DNA from: Amyelois transitella | Lineage: Eukaryota; Arthropoda; Insecta; Lepidoptera; Pyralidae | DNA length: 64,000 bases | Assembly (NCBI RefSeq): GCF_032362555.1 | Contig: NC_083510.1 | Coordinates: forward strand, 5,483,501 to 5,547,500 | Direction of reading: 5' to 3' | Part shown: piece by piece, positions 33,176-44,866 of the stretch | How positions within the stretch are numbered: position 1 is the first letter of the stretch | How the letters are laid out: every line of letters starts with the position of its first letter | Notes under the pieces: model-generated | What the model saw: the letters and a program-made list of their open reading frames with translations, nothing else | Database searches by the model: none | What the model was told of the DNA's origin: nothing | Translations under genes and position numbers: made by a program

Positions 33176-36100
33176 TATGAGAATCCTTATTTCATCTTAA
33201 CCCACCGAGTTTGTAGAAATTACAGATTCTAGTCATAATCCAAGTCCCTGGTGAATTATTGCACGGAATTAGTTTTAAGTGTAATACATTATAATGCATT
33301 AAAAATTAATAATAATGTAGTACCTAATGTAATTATGCCTTTTAAAAATTAATTTCCATTGTAATGGAGCTTGAGAAGTCACTAAATGCATATTTTGCTA
33401 TTTATAAGGGATTATTAAGTTATTTACACTAGTTACATAATGTTGACTGATGCGACTTTTATAGTTGGAACGATTTCCGAATAATGTTAGTGAAAATACA
33501 ACGAAACGAAGTCTGTAGGACTTACTGTTAATTAATCATTTATATTCAGGTTTTAATGAAGCAATGTTAACATTTATCAATTTTTACATTCCTAATGCGT
33601 TAAAATGACAACTGTAGGATGTATCTATGAATCTTTTGAATTTTAAATTTAGCAATTGTGGTTACCATTGTTCTAATGGCTTGATAAATTAAAAAAAAAA
33701 CTCGTTTTGTCATTCCTTGTTTTGTCATTCCATTTGTGATACGTTATTATATTGTGCAATTAATCTTAATTACGACACCACATATTGTTGATATTCGTTA
33801 GTCAAATCCCAACAATTATAATATAGACCATTAGTAATTACACAATCTATCACTTTACTGAAAAGATATGTGATGGCACGGCACCCAAATGCGATGATTA
33901 ATGATTTGAATGCAGCAAAAAATTTTGGAGTAGTTAATTAAAAACCAATAAGATTTTTGCCACATTAATTTCTTAAGTGAAGTTAGATAACGATATAGTG
34001 GGAAATATAAACCTGTGCCAAATGTAGCCATGTTTACTATAATGGCAAATAATAATGGTACCTATATAAATATTTTATCCATTAGAAAATTTTGCTTTAC
34101 ATTTCATAGGTACAGAATCTATCAAACGCAAGTAATAATCTATAGCGTGATTTTGTCCTGGAGAAATTTTCTATATCATGTTATTTGGTAGAGTCAGCCA
34201 CAAATAACTGTTTTACTCAAATGTTACTTTGATGTTGTATCTTACTACTCGTGAGAAGCACTTGTTGTCAACGAAAAAGAATAAGTTTTGTGTCTGACTT
34301 TACTTTCTAGTCATTTTAACTAGTCATTATACTAAAAAGTAGCCATTGCTAGTATTTAATGCACTTTATTTAATTAATATCATTCACTACATATCCAATT
34401 AGATTTGACCATATTATTAAATTTTATCTAGTCAGTAAATTATCATGTTACGTACCTATTCGACATTAAATTTAATTATCGGAATAATGTTAAATCTGCA
34501 TCTTAGTTTTATATATATAGATTTTATGACCCTTTTTTGATGCTTGTTTTAAGTAGATAAATCATAGTACCTTTCTTTTTTAAAATTCATATTTATTTTT
34601 CTATATAAATACATGTGTTTTTTTTGAAAAATAATTCTTTAATTCAATATTTATTAACTCTGTCATTGTTGCACCTTTGATAGTATTTAAGAAAAAGTAC
34701 CTATTCTGGTGTGTTCAATTGTAAAAAGCACTCTAAAATCACTGTACGAGTAGAAACATTATCATAAATTAGTTACTATATAAACCAATTTGTGAATAAC
34801 TTTTTTAATTAAAAACACAGGCAATTAGGAGATAACATTACCTTATAAACAACACTAACAAAGTTTTACTACATCAAGAAGGCAGTTAACAAGTTATTTA
34901 TTTTTTCATGTAGTAAAAGGGTGCAGAATCTTGTTATTTTCTTGATTTGAAATAAATACAATGAGGGAATATTGCTTATTGGCACTGTGTCTAAACTGTA
35001 AATTATGACAAAGTTGTTGAAAATCTGAATTGTTAAAGCTGGACCAAGTTGTTTGATGTTTTTAATGTAATAACATAGGAAATTAACGTTGTATGGCATG
35101 TGTTGCCGATACGTTACATTTCTCACACTAACTATCTCTCTTTCTTCGAATCTTATTAAAACTACTTAAATAACATTTACCTCCCTTTATAGCTAACTTG
35201 TTCATAAAGTACCTATACCTTTATTCTTCAAATGGTGCCCATACTATAACATGGCAATAACATTATACTTAGGTAATAATAGTAATTACAAAACCTGGTG
35301 GTTTGCGTGATTAGTCATTTGAAATATTCTCGCGTGCCTTTTGAGCATTGTTACTTTTGCAAGAATCTTGACAAATGTAGCTGACCAGAATCGCTGCGAT
35401 ACCAACGCATGTTGCGAGTGCTCTCCGGTATGCATCGCTTGCAAGTGAGAAATTGTACCTATTTCTGATTTACTAAAATCGCTAGAATGATTAATATTTA
35501 GTATCGATAAACGAAGTAGTTATAATAGAGCGGCGTCAATAAGTTTAGGGTCTAGAATAACATAATTACAGCTTTTTATTTATGCGTCTTGCTTTCTTTT
35601 CCTTAACCTCGATAGATGATTTATTCAAATAGTTGCTGTAGGTTCTTAGTGTAGATTTAGGTACCACCCATTTATTTAGCGTACCAACTGTAGTTTATAA
35701 TCCGTCTGATTTTATAGCGTAGCTGATACTTGTCACAATTTATTATAGCGCCTACAAATTCTAATATCAAAACTGGCAGTTATACCTACGTGTAAAATAC
35801 TTACATTGTCACTAAGTTGTAAGAAAACTACCAATTTTACTTTTATGACCTCAATTTTCTGTATGTTTGTTAATATTTTTCCACTGATGTGAAGTTCCAG
35901 TTGTTTTACCAATCGGCGATGGCGGGTCTCAAGACAGTCCATAGGAATCATCGAACAAAATGTAATAACTAAAGTTTAATGAAAGAAGAATCTGCCATGG
36001 TTATGACATGACTTCATAGGCAAGTACAGTGGGCCACATAGAAAAAGTATAGTACTTTACCACTATAAACTTTCTATGTAGCCCACTGCGCTATTGATAC

Positions 36101-37440
36101 TGCCAATGGCAACATTACAACAAGTAAGATGTGGTAATTAAGCATAGACTCGCCTCGTTCTTTGTTTTTAACTTAGTTCAAGCGCAACTGGTCACAGACT
36201 CATTCAATTTTATTTGTTTCTTAGAACTTATAAAAGCAACTTCGATTCCCGCGCAAACTGCGTATGTCTACCACTCAACTCTCACAAAAAATAATATTTT
36301 AGTACAATTTTTCTTTTGTTGTTTCACTGGAAGCACACTGACTGTTATTATTGTAAATATTGTTTTGTTATAAATAATGTTGGTTATGAGGTTGCAAATG
36401 TTTGTTGACCAATAGGCATGTTTAGGCACAGAATGTCGTATCACAATGTCTTATCGTGTCGCGGAATGACCTAGTCTTCATTCTATGCCTAAACTCATAC
36501 AGAATTTTAGCAATGTAGAAAGTATTATGTAAGTTTTGAACCGTACGTTGCTACCTTAAGTTCACATGAAATAAGTATCATCTTTAAAATGTAAACTGTA
36601 TGTTATCAGTCACTTATTTATTACATTGAATTAAAACTACCTTTATCAAACTTATTTATATTTTGAAATTGTGACACTTCTTACTAAGGCATCACGAAAA
36701 TAAAAAGAGTAAAGTAAATTCGGTAATTTTTATTTTGAACATTTTTGTTATTAGTTCTAAGGTTTTTAATACAATACAAAATTATAAAAAAGATATGGAT
36801 GCTGTTTACTACTCATACGTTTTCATTGTGCCCAGTGGTATAATTTACATTAATTATTAGTTTGGTTTTAGGATTAATTATGTTTTCCAAATTATTTAAT
36901 ACAATAACTAAATTAATACACACCTAAAGTTATGATGGCGCCACTGTGACCCAGGCCGAATATATATGCCCGATATGCCGAAAATGGTGGATAATAGTAT
37001 ACATACTACAAAATTATTTTCCACCATTTTCATTTTAAATCACAAAAGATTCCATAAAAGCGTGTAATATTTTGATTGTTTGAAAATTCTTGACTAGAAA
37101 TAGGCACGCAAATAAAAATAAAAAGTAAAATGCCTTAAATAACAAGAAAAATGCCTTTTTCAATTTCATCTTCTTTATTTTTTCCATTGATCATTCTTAA
37201 ACTTTAAAAACTTATCTAATAAATGGAGCATAACATGCTTCATATTCATAAAAATCCAACAGTTTTTACGTGGTGGATAGGTTAGGCCCTATGGCGGAAA
37301 ACTGAGGTCGTTACACAGCAATCCTAAAATATCACAGTTAGTTTCTTGTACTTAAAAAAATATAGGTACTCTCTTAGAGAAATTATTCCTGAATGAACTA
37401 ACTTCCTAAGTTTTCAGCAATAATTTTTGTGAGTTAAAAA
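33176..37440 (+). other. Probable long 3' UTR of Di-Ras plus intergenic DNA
   Basis: Roughly 4.3 kb without a recognisable gene. The first 3.5 kb is smooth AT-rich sequence free of the window's common repeats, as expected of a long 3' UTR. Several AATAAA words occur, a good late one near 36700. A short inverted repeat (CATAGAAA...TTTCTATG with GTGGGC flanks) lies at about 36030-36085. The exact end cannot be set. Confidence 0.3.
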
Positions 37441-37486
37441 TATCTGAATCCTGGGTTGGGCAACACGAGAAAGAGCGCGGTATACC

Positions 37487-37824
37487 TAAAGTGACCATAC
37501 GTCCCGCTTTCAGCGGGATTGTCCCGCTTTCAGGCTGCCTGTCCCGCTGTCCCCAGCGAGAGCAAAAATGTCCCGCTTTTGCAAACAAACTAAATTTTTA
37601 TAGGTACTTATTTTATATCAACATTGCACTCAAATCTCGCTGACGAGAACAGTCAGTCAAAAATACTAAATGCACAGACAAAATATTTTTACTGTTTTAT
37701 TATAAGTATAGATAATTATTCATAATTAACTTATATATTAAGTATTTAGTATATTTTTTATTTACTTATGTACAAAATTCTGAAAGCGTCCCTCTCTGAC
37801 GCAAAAAAAAAAATGGTCACGTTA
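37487..37824. mobile_element. hAT-like MITE with 8-bp target duplication
   Basis: A 338-bp element with ends TAA(A/C)GTGACCAT in inverted orientation, flanked by identical 8-bp direct repeats GGTATACC (37479-37486, 37825-37832). The left third carries a cluster of about five GTCCCGC(T) words in a short-period array (37500-37580). No transposase. The 8-bp duplication suggests the hAT superfamily. Confidence 0.72.
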
Positions 37825-38374
37825 GGTATACCTGACCTATTTTCATGCATAGGTAACGTACTTACATACAGTGGTATGTCTAGGTAATTAAAGGCACTGA
37901 CGAACTTATTATCTCTTCTCTTTCTATATTTTCAGTATACCTAATATAAAAACAGAGAGGGAAGACGAGGAATATGTCGACTTGTCAACGATCTTGAATC
38001 AACCCTGGGTGCATAAATGAATTAGGATCCCAGCTAACTGTATTTAATGAATATACTGGATAAAACAACGAACGAGACAACAGCAAGTTTCAAACGGAGA
38101 TATCCGAGCTATAAACCATATTCCAAAATAAATGGGAATTTTCACTGGTATACATTTATAGACTAGAGTATCCTCTAAGCTTAAATCTGAGTCCTTTGTA
38201 TTACTATAGTCCTTAGTATTGAGTATACATGAACACAACCACAAATTACGAGGAAATGCAAGATTTTGTAGATTTTGTCCTTAGATGTAAATGGTGCCAT
38301 GCCATGATACACGATTTAAAATAGAATCATCATTTCATGAAAAGATATTCGTAAACTAATAGGTAATTATAGCT

Positions 38375-40539
38375 TTAATAAGCATCTCCACTACCATCCT
38401 TAGGGCTTTGCGTTTTTCGTTTGAATGCTATTTGTGGTTGCGACATGTTAAATTCGTATGATGCACTAGAGAGCCTTCCAGTACTAGCGGATCTACGAAT
38501 TTTCGGCGCTTCGATTGGCTGCGGGCACTGCACATTTGCGGTAGGCTGCGAATTTCGAGCATTAGTTAGCGCGTCTGAAAATACATCCAGTAGCCTATGT
38601 AAAGTAGCCCCACTAATCCTGTCACCACTTTCTATAGATTGACTATGGTTTGTTTGCTGTTGATTTGCTTCGGGAAATAATTTTCTTTGACGTTGTTTTA
38701 CACCTATACCTAATCCTAAGAAACTTAGATTAAATGGAATGTTGAATAAATAATTAAAAACTATGATTACAAGAAGGACAATAAGTAAAGAATTAAATGA
38801 TAGAATTAAAAATCCGTAAACAATTTTGTCGAACGGAAACCACAGGCCATCTGGAAAGGAATAAAATATATTAACAAAAAATATACAAATATACATATTT
38901 TCTATCTGTATGAATGGTTTTGCTAAAATGTGGAATTCTCCTTTTTTGATGAGAATGGCTAATTAAAATAATTTGCTTAACTTTTTTCATTGGAAAAGAT
39001 TTCGAGTATCTTCAAAGAATTTATAAAAAAATACAACATTGGATTATTCTTCTTCAGCCACTAATTAAAACACTACTTATAATGAAAACTTATGACTTTT
39101 TTCATTGCAAGAATGACTTAATAATAATTTTGTAGAGATTGAAGTTTACATAACTGTATTCATGGAATAACACTACTTTTGAAGAAGAAGAACAACTAAC
39201 ATGACAAAATAATGAATCCAGTAAACAATGAAACATACCAGTTATGCCACTTATCATTATCTTGATGGCAGAACTAAGTGTTATCATGGGCTCTGATATA
39301 ATCGTTGTAAACATTCTGATGGCAATTTTCAAAGGGTTCATGTGTTTCATAAACAAAATTATATCTGGAGGTGGAACCTCACAACTAGACTTCCAAAACT
39401 GCCACTGACATTTGTTGAGTGCTGACAAAAACCTTGCCAGTTCCTGTTGCTCTGCTTCCTGTAATATTAAATATAAATATTTTTAGCCAATGCATTCTTA
39501 ATAGCAAAATATTAAATTGATAACAAAAACTGACTTAAAAGGCACACTTAAATAATGTGGCCTGTAATAGCTAGTACCTTGTAAGAAATGACTACTTCAT
39601 AAATATATAGTGCAGCAAACATGAATATTATAACATGTTTATGAGAAAGCCGTTTCCAAAGCCAATTTACAGCCAGAATTATTCCAATCAAGCCAAGGAT
39701 CCAAACAATGTACATCTGAAATAAAAAGTACATTTAAAATGCATTTTAATAAGATTTTTTTGTTGGAAATTCCCTCAAAAGCTTTACTTGAGAAATCTTA
39801 TGTTACATGTTTTGGAGAACAGAGGCTAGGAGGGAATTCCAGATTTTAGCAGATTGAAAAATAAATCAAATGAGATACATAATTATACATAGGTAATGAG
39901 GTCGATTTGTTGTCAGTTGTCAGCTTTTGATGACAGTCTGGCCTCATGCTGTTGGAACAAAAATAAATTTTGTCATACCTTGTATTCAATTAAATAGATT
40001 TGAATATAATCACTCCACACCATCACAATCTTTTCAACAACAGTTGGTTTATAAATAGCGTCCTCAATATATCCCATAGTTCTTCTGAGTACAGATTCTG
40101 TCATAGCGGTGTTTGATTTTAAGTATTTATCTAATGTATTCCATTTATCAGAGTCAAATCTCATTTGTAATAAAACCTCAATACTACCATCTTCATGTTT
40201 CTGGAACACAATTTGTGGAAATATAGGGAAAACAATAATGCGCTGAATATTTTTTTTGCGGCTTATAAGTTACACCTTAAGCTCACACACCTGTACTTGA
40301 CCTCCACGCAGTACCAGGCCTAGTAACCTCTTTAAAAATATATCACCAATACCAACATGGTTTTCTGATGAAGATTTTCTTTGGATTATCTTTAAATCAG
40401 GTGGAACATCAGCTTCTTCCAATGAGTCCATGGATCGTCTTGGAAGTTCATAATCCCAAGGATCTGGACCGAATTGCTTTTCACAGTAAAAAGATGAAAA
40501 TAATGATAATGGTAACAATAAATGTAAAAGCGTAGCCAT
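38375..40539 (-). CDS. Clcc1: CLCC1-like ER chloride channel protein
   Basis: Five coding exons on minus: 40539-40291, 40200-39979, 39715-39578, 39458-39239, 38850-38375, phases consistent, 434 residues (human CLCC1 551). CLCC1 is a multi-pass ER membrane protein implicated in anion flux. Seen: signal peptide at residues 1-19 (LLHLLLPLSLFSSFYC), DPWDYELP, two adjacent membrane helices in exon 3 (YIVWILGLIGIILAVNWLW; IIFMFAALYIYEVVISY), then CEVPPPD...FTTIISEPM, which parallels the human EVPPTKA...FTTFVTEPL block, and a third hydrophobic helix (LLIVLLVIIVFNYLF). The cytosolic tail is Ser/Gln-rich and shorter than in vertebrates. Exon 1 could alternatively use a GTGTAA donor 15 bases downstream. 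Confidence 0.82.
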
Positions 40540-41041
40540 TTGATTAAATATGAAGGTTTTTTATATATTCCTATGGGTCAATCATAAATTTTGACTCGTT
40601 CAAAGAAAATTGAAATATATTAGAAAAACCACAAATTGCGAATTGAATTTAAAACAACAAACAACATACATAACTCAGCTGACGGAGTTAGTACGAAATT
40701 GGTGAAACGTCCTGTCACTGTCAGTCAACTCAACGTGAAGTCAAAGTGATTCTTCTTCCTTGTAAATAATAGTCATTGTCAACGAAACTGTCAATGTCAC
40801 TTGTCATGTAACAGTTGGCAGTGCACGTTTTTCTGTCATCACTCATCTTTCGCCTTTTACTAAAGAAATTAGCATTGCTTTTTTTTTAATTTTTCTTTAT
40901 AATAAATCGTAACATCTAAAAAACAATTTACGTATCGAGTTTGTTGTACATTTCATTCTTTGATAATTTGGTTTTAATTCGAACATTTCGAACCCTACCG
41001 CTTACGTACAGTTGCTTGGCTACAGTCTTTACTGCCTAACA
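40540..41041. promoter_or_regulatory. Bidirectional promoter, CLCC1-like and IntS12
   Basis: Only 502 bases separate two divergent start codons, so the two 5' UTRs and core promoters must share this space. It holds several TGTCA/TGACA words (40700-40830), including GTCACTGTCAGTCAACTC and its near inverse. No TATA box is evident. Confidence 0.55.
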
Positions 41042-41985
41042 ATGTCTTCTATAGATTTTGACCCGGCAATAAAGCTGTGTTTAAAATATTTACATTCGAG
41101 TGCTCCTGACTCAACTGAACAATTACGGTTGACCCTTGACGATTACATTCGACAGACATACGGAAGTTCAAAAACTCTGGGTATTGTTTTACCCAAGAAA
41201 TATTTGAATGAAGAGAAACTAGAGTCAAGCAGGTCGAAACATAAGAACGATAAAGCTTCGAGCAGCAAAACTATACCAATACCTCAGCAAAGCCCTCAAC
41301 AAATACAAATTCCAGAGCGGGAAAATGATGATGGCTCCGTTATGGATGGTGAACTGGCATTTGATCTGCTGGAAGAAGACTTGACATGTGTTGTGTGTCG
41401 TCAGATTGCGGTGCAGGCTGGAAATCGGCTTGTAGAATGTGATGTGTGTCATTCTCTTTATCATCAGGTAATTCCTTGCTTTTTTTATTTTATTGAAAAA
41501 GATTTTAGTACATTTTCAACAAATAAAATGTAGGGTCAGACACTTAGCTATGATTTAACACTGTAAAGCAGTCCATACTGCTTAACATAAAACATTTTTT
41601 TGAATGTCTCTGTTTTGTATTGCCTATATCGTAATGAGCTGAGCTTAAAATGTCACTGATGTTATAATATTCATTGCAGGACTGCCACAAACCGGTGATC
41701 AGTGACAGCGACATGGGCACAGGATGGCAGTGTGCATCTTGCATCACCATTCATGGATTTAGTGCTGGATTCTCCAGCAAATCTTCCTCTGCATCAAAAT
41801 CCCCTCCTCTTATATCTGGTTCTGCAACACCCGTAAAGATTACTTCAAATAGTTCGGCATCATCATCACCATCATCATCAAAAGTCGTTACTCCCAGTAT
41901 CAACATTATATCTGCTGACAAACGTCTTCAGATTATGAAGAAAAAGGCAGCAAAACAGCAGGAAAAGAAAAAAAGTTCTAAGTAA
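41042..41985 (+). CDS. IntS12: Integrator complex subunit 12
   Basis: Two exons, 41042-41467 and 41680-41985, phase 0, 243 residues. IntS12 is a PHD-finger subunit of Integrator, the nuclear complex that cleaves snRNA and other nascent RNAs. Seen: an N-terminal helical module with FDPAIKLCLKYLHSSAPDST, a PHD finger split by the intron (CVVCRQIAVQAGNRLVECDV, C..CHSLYHQ|DCHKP, WQCASC), a long Ser-rich linker and the C-terminal KRLQIMKKKAAKQQEKKK, as in human IntS12 (KRLQMVKKKAAQKK). It is shorter than the human (462) because the low-complexity middle is compact. An AATAAA lies at about 42405, beyond a SINE-like copy inserted downstream. Confidence 0.95.
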
Positions 41986-42107
41986 TAATATTAACTAACA
42001 GTTAGAAAATGCTCCAGTTAGTTTGATTTTGTATTACTTTAACAAAGATAATTCAATTCTTGCAAAGTCATTATGTTCATGTAGATAAAAATTGAGCAAT
42101 AATGTAT

Positions 42108-42368
42108 ACATACATACATATAATCACGTCTATATCCCTTGCGGGATAGACAGAGCCAACAGTCTTGAAAAGACTGATAGGCCACATTCAGCTGTTTGGC
42201 TTTATGATGGAATTGAGATTCAAATAGTGACAGGTTGCTAGCCCATCGCCTAAAAGATGAATCCCAAGTTTATAAGCCTATCCCTTAGTCGCCTTTTACG
42301 ACATCCATGGGAACGAGATGGAGTGGTCCAATTCTTTTTTATTGGTGCCGGGAACCACACGGCAATAA
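42108..42368 (-). repeat. SINE-like copy, near full length
   Basis: Best preserved member in the window, from the GCCGTGTGGTTCCCGGC end (42363) to GATTATATGTATGTATGTA (42108). It lies just downstream of IntS12 and may be transcribed in its 3' UTR. Confidence 0.85.
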
Positions 42369-42949
42369 TGTATAGGGTATTAAATTGAGTTATTGTACTG
42401 TAAGATAAATAAAATACCCTTATTAATTTACGAATATGTACACTTTTATTTTTTACCCGAATGCGCAGTGCAACGGTTGGTAAGTGTTCATGAGACTAAG
42501 TATGTATGTATGTTTGTTCCTATATGGCATTGTAGAGATCAAAGGGCTTGTCCAATTTTGATGATTCATATGTTAATCGATTTGTTTTAATCTTGCGAGT
42601 TAAACGCATAACATCTCTCCTCCCCCGTCCAAAGGCCAATATTCTGCGTGAGGGCGAATCCCTAGCTCATATTGCTATCCACTTCTACCCGGAAACCCGC
42701 TCTAAGAATGGCCGAATTCCATTGCATTGAAAAACCTATTGCTTAATGCTCATTAATATACCTATTGTTGAATGAGTCGTTAAGAACTAAATAAAAAGTA
42801 TAAAATAAAAAATATTGCAAGAAACAATTATATTTTTTTATGTTTATACTAGAGGACACTACAGCTTCATCCGCGTAAAACGAAATTATTTCCCATTCTC
42901 GTAAATTCCCGTTCCCGTGAGAATTTCGGGAAATCCTCTTAGTTCACCC

Positions 42950-43815
42950 CTAGGCGATGGGCTAGCAACCTGTCACGGTGTGTTCCCATTCAGTCACACC
43001 TCGATCTGTAACACTTACTCAATGGGAAAAAAAATCCCGTTCTGTAGTAGTGGTACACATTGCAACTATCGTTTTCCCAATGAGTAACACTGTTACATAA
43101 TGGCACTTTGTAATCCCGATCAGTAATCCTGGTTAAGAATATTTTTTTATAAAAGCATTTCTAATGTTTATTTAATTGGTTTTTAATAAAACGAATAAGA
43201 TATGTAACGAATTAGTGTAGAAAATACATATATTGTTGTCTTTGATCTTATATCTTTTTGGCCATCCAGTTCCATGAAAACTATTGTTTTAATTGTGCTT
43301 TGAAATACGCCGCAAGTGAGCTGGCGCAGGGTTCAAGTAATTCAGGTAAGTAAATGATGTCACTTAATAAACAATGAAAAACATTAGCCAATGGCGGCGG
43401 AAATGCCACCAAAAATAATCAAAAAATAAATATATGTATTTTATACACTAATTCCTTACATGTCTTATTCTTTTTCAATTAAGAACTAATTAAACAAACA
43501 TTAGAAATACTTTTATAAAAAATATTCTTAACCAGTGTTACTAATCGGGAATACAAAGTGCCATTGTGTAACAGTGTTACTCAGTGGGAAAACGATAGTT
43601 GCAATGTGTACCACTGCTACACAACGGGATTTTTTTTTCCATTGAGTAACAGTGTTACAGATCGAGGTGTGACTGAATGGGAAGAAACCCCTGTCACTAT
43701 TTGAATCTCAATTCTATCATTAAGCTAAATTGCTGAACGTGGCCATTCAGTCTTTTCAAGACTGTAGGCTCTGTCTACCCCGCAAGGGATATAGACGTGA
43801 CCATATGTATGTATG
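42950..43815 (+). repeat. SINE-like copy split by a foldback transposon
   Basis: The left part 42950-42976 (GGCGATGGGCTAGCAACCTG) and right part 43690-43815 (CACTATTTGAATCTCAATTC through CCCCGCAAGGGATATAGACG and an ATGT tail) rejoin exactly as the family unit if the element between them is removed. The 8-bp CCTGTCAC is repeated at both junctions. Confidence 0.8.
42977..43689. mobile_element. Foldback MITE with very long inverted repeats
   Basis: 713 bp, flanked by the direct repeat CCTGTCAC (42969-42976, 43690-43697). Ends GGTGTGTTCCCATTCAGTC / GGTTTCTTCCCATTCAGTC are inverted, and pairing continues for nearly 300 bases each side (through AACACTGTTACTCAATGGG, GGTTAAGAATATTTTT and GGAATTAGTGTA), leaving about 110 bases of centre. 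No ORF. The 8-bp duplication points to hAT- or P-type mobilisation. It must be younger than the SINE-like copy it splits. Confidence 0.8.
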
Positions 43816-44866
43816 TAGTTTGGTTATTCTTTGTTTTAAGTACTAATAATTTAATTATTATCATCCAAGTGTGTTCCTATTAGGTAATAATCGTTATTTT
43901 TATTTACCCGTTCAAATGCATTTTTCTATGGGAGGTCGAATATTAGGTACCTAATATGTACCTACTTGTATATGTTTCGTCATGAAACACTATCTGTTGC
44001 CAGTGTTTTGTTATTCCAATATCTCGCTATGTTACTACAAAGTTCCATTAAAATCGGTACCTACAGTAGTTTTTGTGTAAAAAAGTAACAAACTTTTGCA
44101 TAATACTTACCTATTAGCAGGAAGTACTTTGAATGTTTTTTATAAAAGTTATAAGCACAGAAACTATTTAAAAATTACAAGCACTGCAGTAGTGGGTAAA
44201 TACCCATTTATATTACTCACCTGGGTACGGACTTGTATACTTTGTACTTTTATGATATAATGTAATAAGATACCTATAGCGTTTTAGTTCTAAAAGCTTC
44301 AGTTGTTTTTCTTTCAATGTAACCAATCCTGGAAAGCTGACTTCGCTATTGGAGGACAACCGGTGCAGGGCGGTCCGTCACAGATTTGATGCTGCGGCGT
44401 ATCTGCTGAAGGAATCTCGATATTCGCCTTTATGCAACTGTAATAAAGTTAAAAGTATCGCTATAATGTTGAGATGTGAGGGAGCTTTTGTTACGCCTAC
44501 TATTTTACGCTTCAGATAAGAGCTTTCATGATGATATTAGTTTCAGGGCGGAGATCCGTGGGCGTTGTCACAGATACAGTGAATTTTTAGTGTTATTCTG
44601 TCAGTAAATATTTAAACTGGTAGTAAGGTAATTAACCTCAGAACAGTTAATAAATAAAAATACTATAAGTATTAAATAATAGTGGAGCGACAAGTGTGGC
44701 TATGTGCCAATAATTCGAAGGAAGTGCAAGATATCAGAAGTGGTAACATTTTCTTTTTGTTTTCATATCTTAGATAAATTTCGGTACCAAACTGTTACCT
44801 AATGTACTTTCTTACTTTACGATTTGAAATCTCTATAATTACTGTTATTTTGATAGTGTCTGCAAA
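43816..44866. other. Upstream region of the dmrt gene
   Basis: No gene seen. The GC-richer patch at about 44330-44440 (GGACAACCGGTGCAGGGCGG) resembles decayed element sequence but was not identified. The 5' UTR of the DM-domain gene probably occupies the last few hundred bases, its exact start unknown. Confidence 0.3.

Noticed and set aside
42548-42730. Open frame with RPKANILREGESLAHIAIHF
   Set aside because: Short, no recognised family, sits between two repeats; more likely repeat-derived than a gene.
44330-44440. GC-richer stretch upstream of dmrt as a possible extra exon
   Set aside because: No good acceptor/donor pair and no DM-related residues; perhaps a decayed element.
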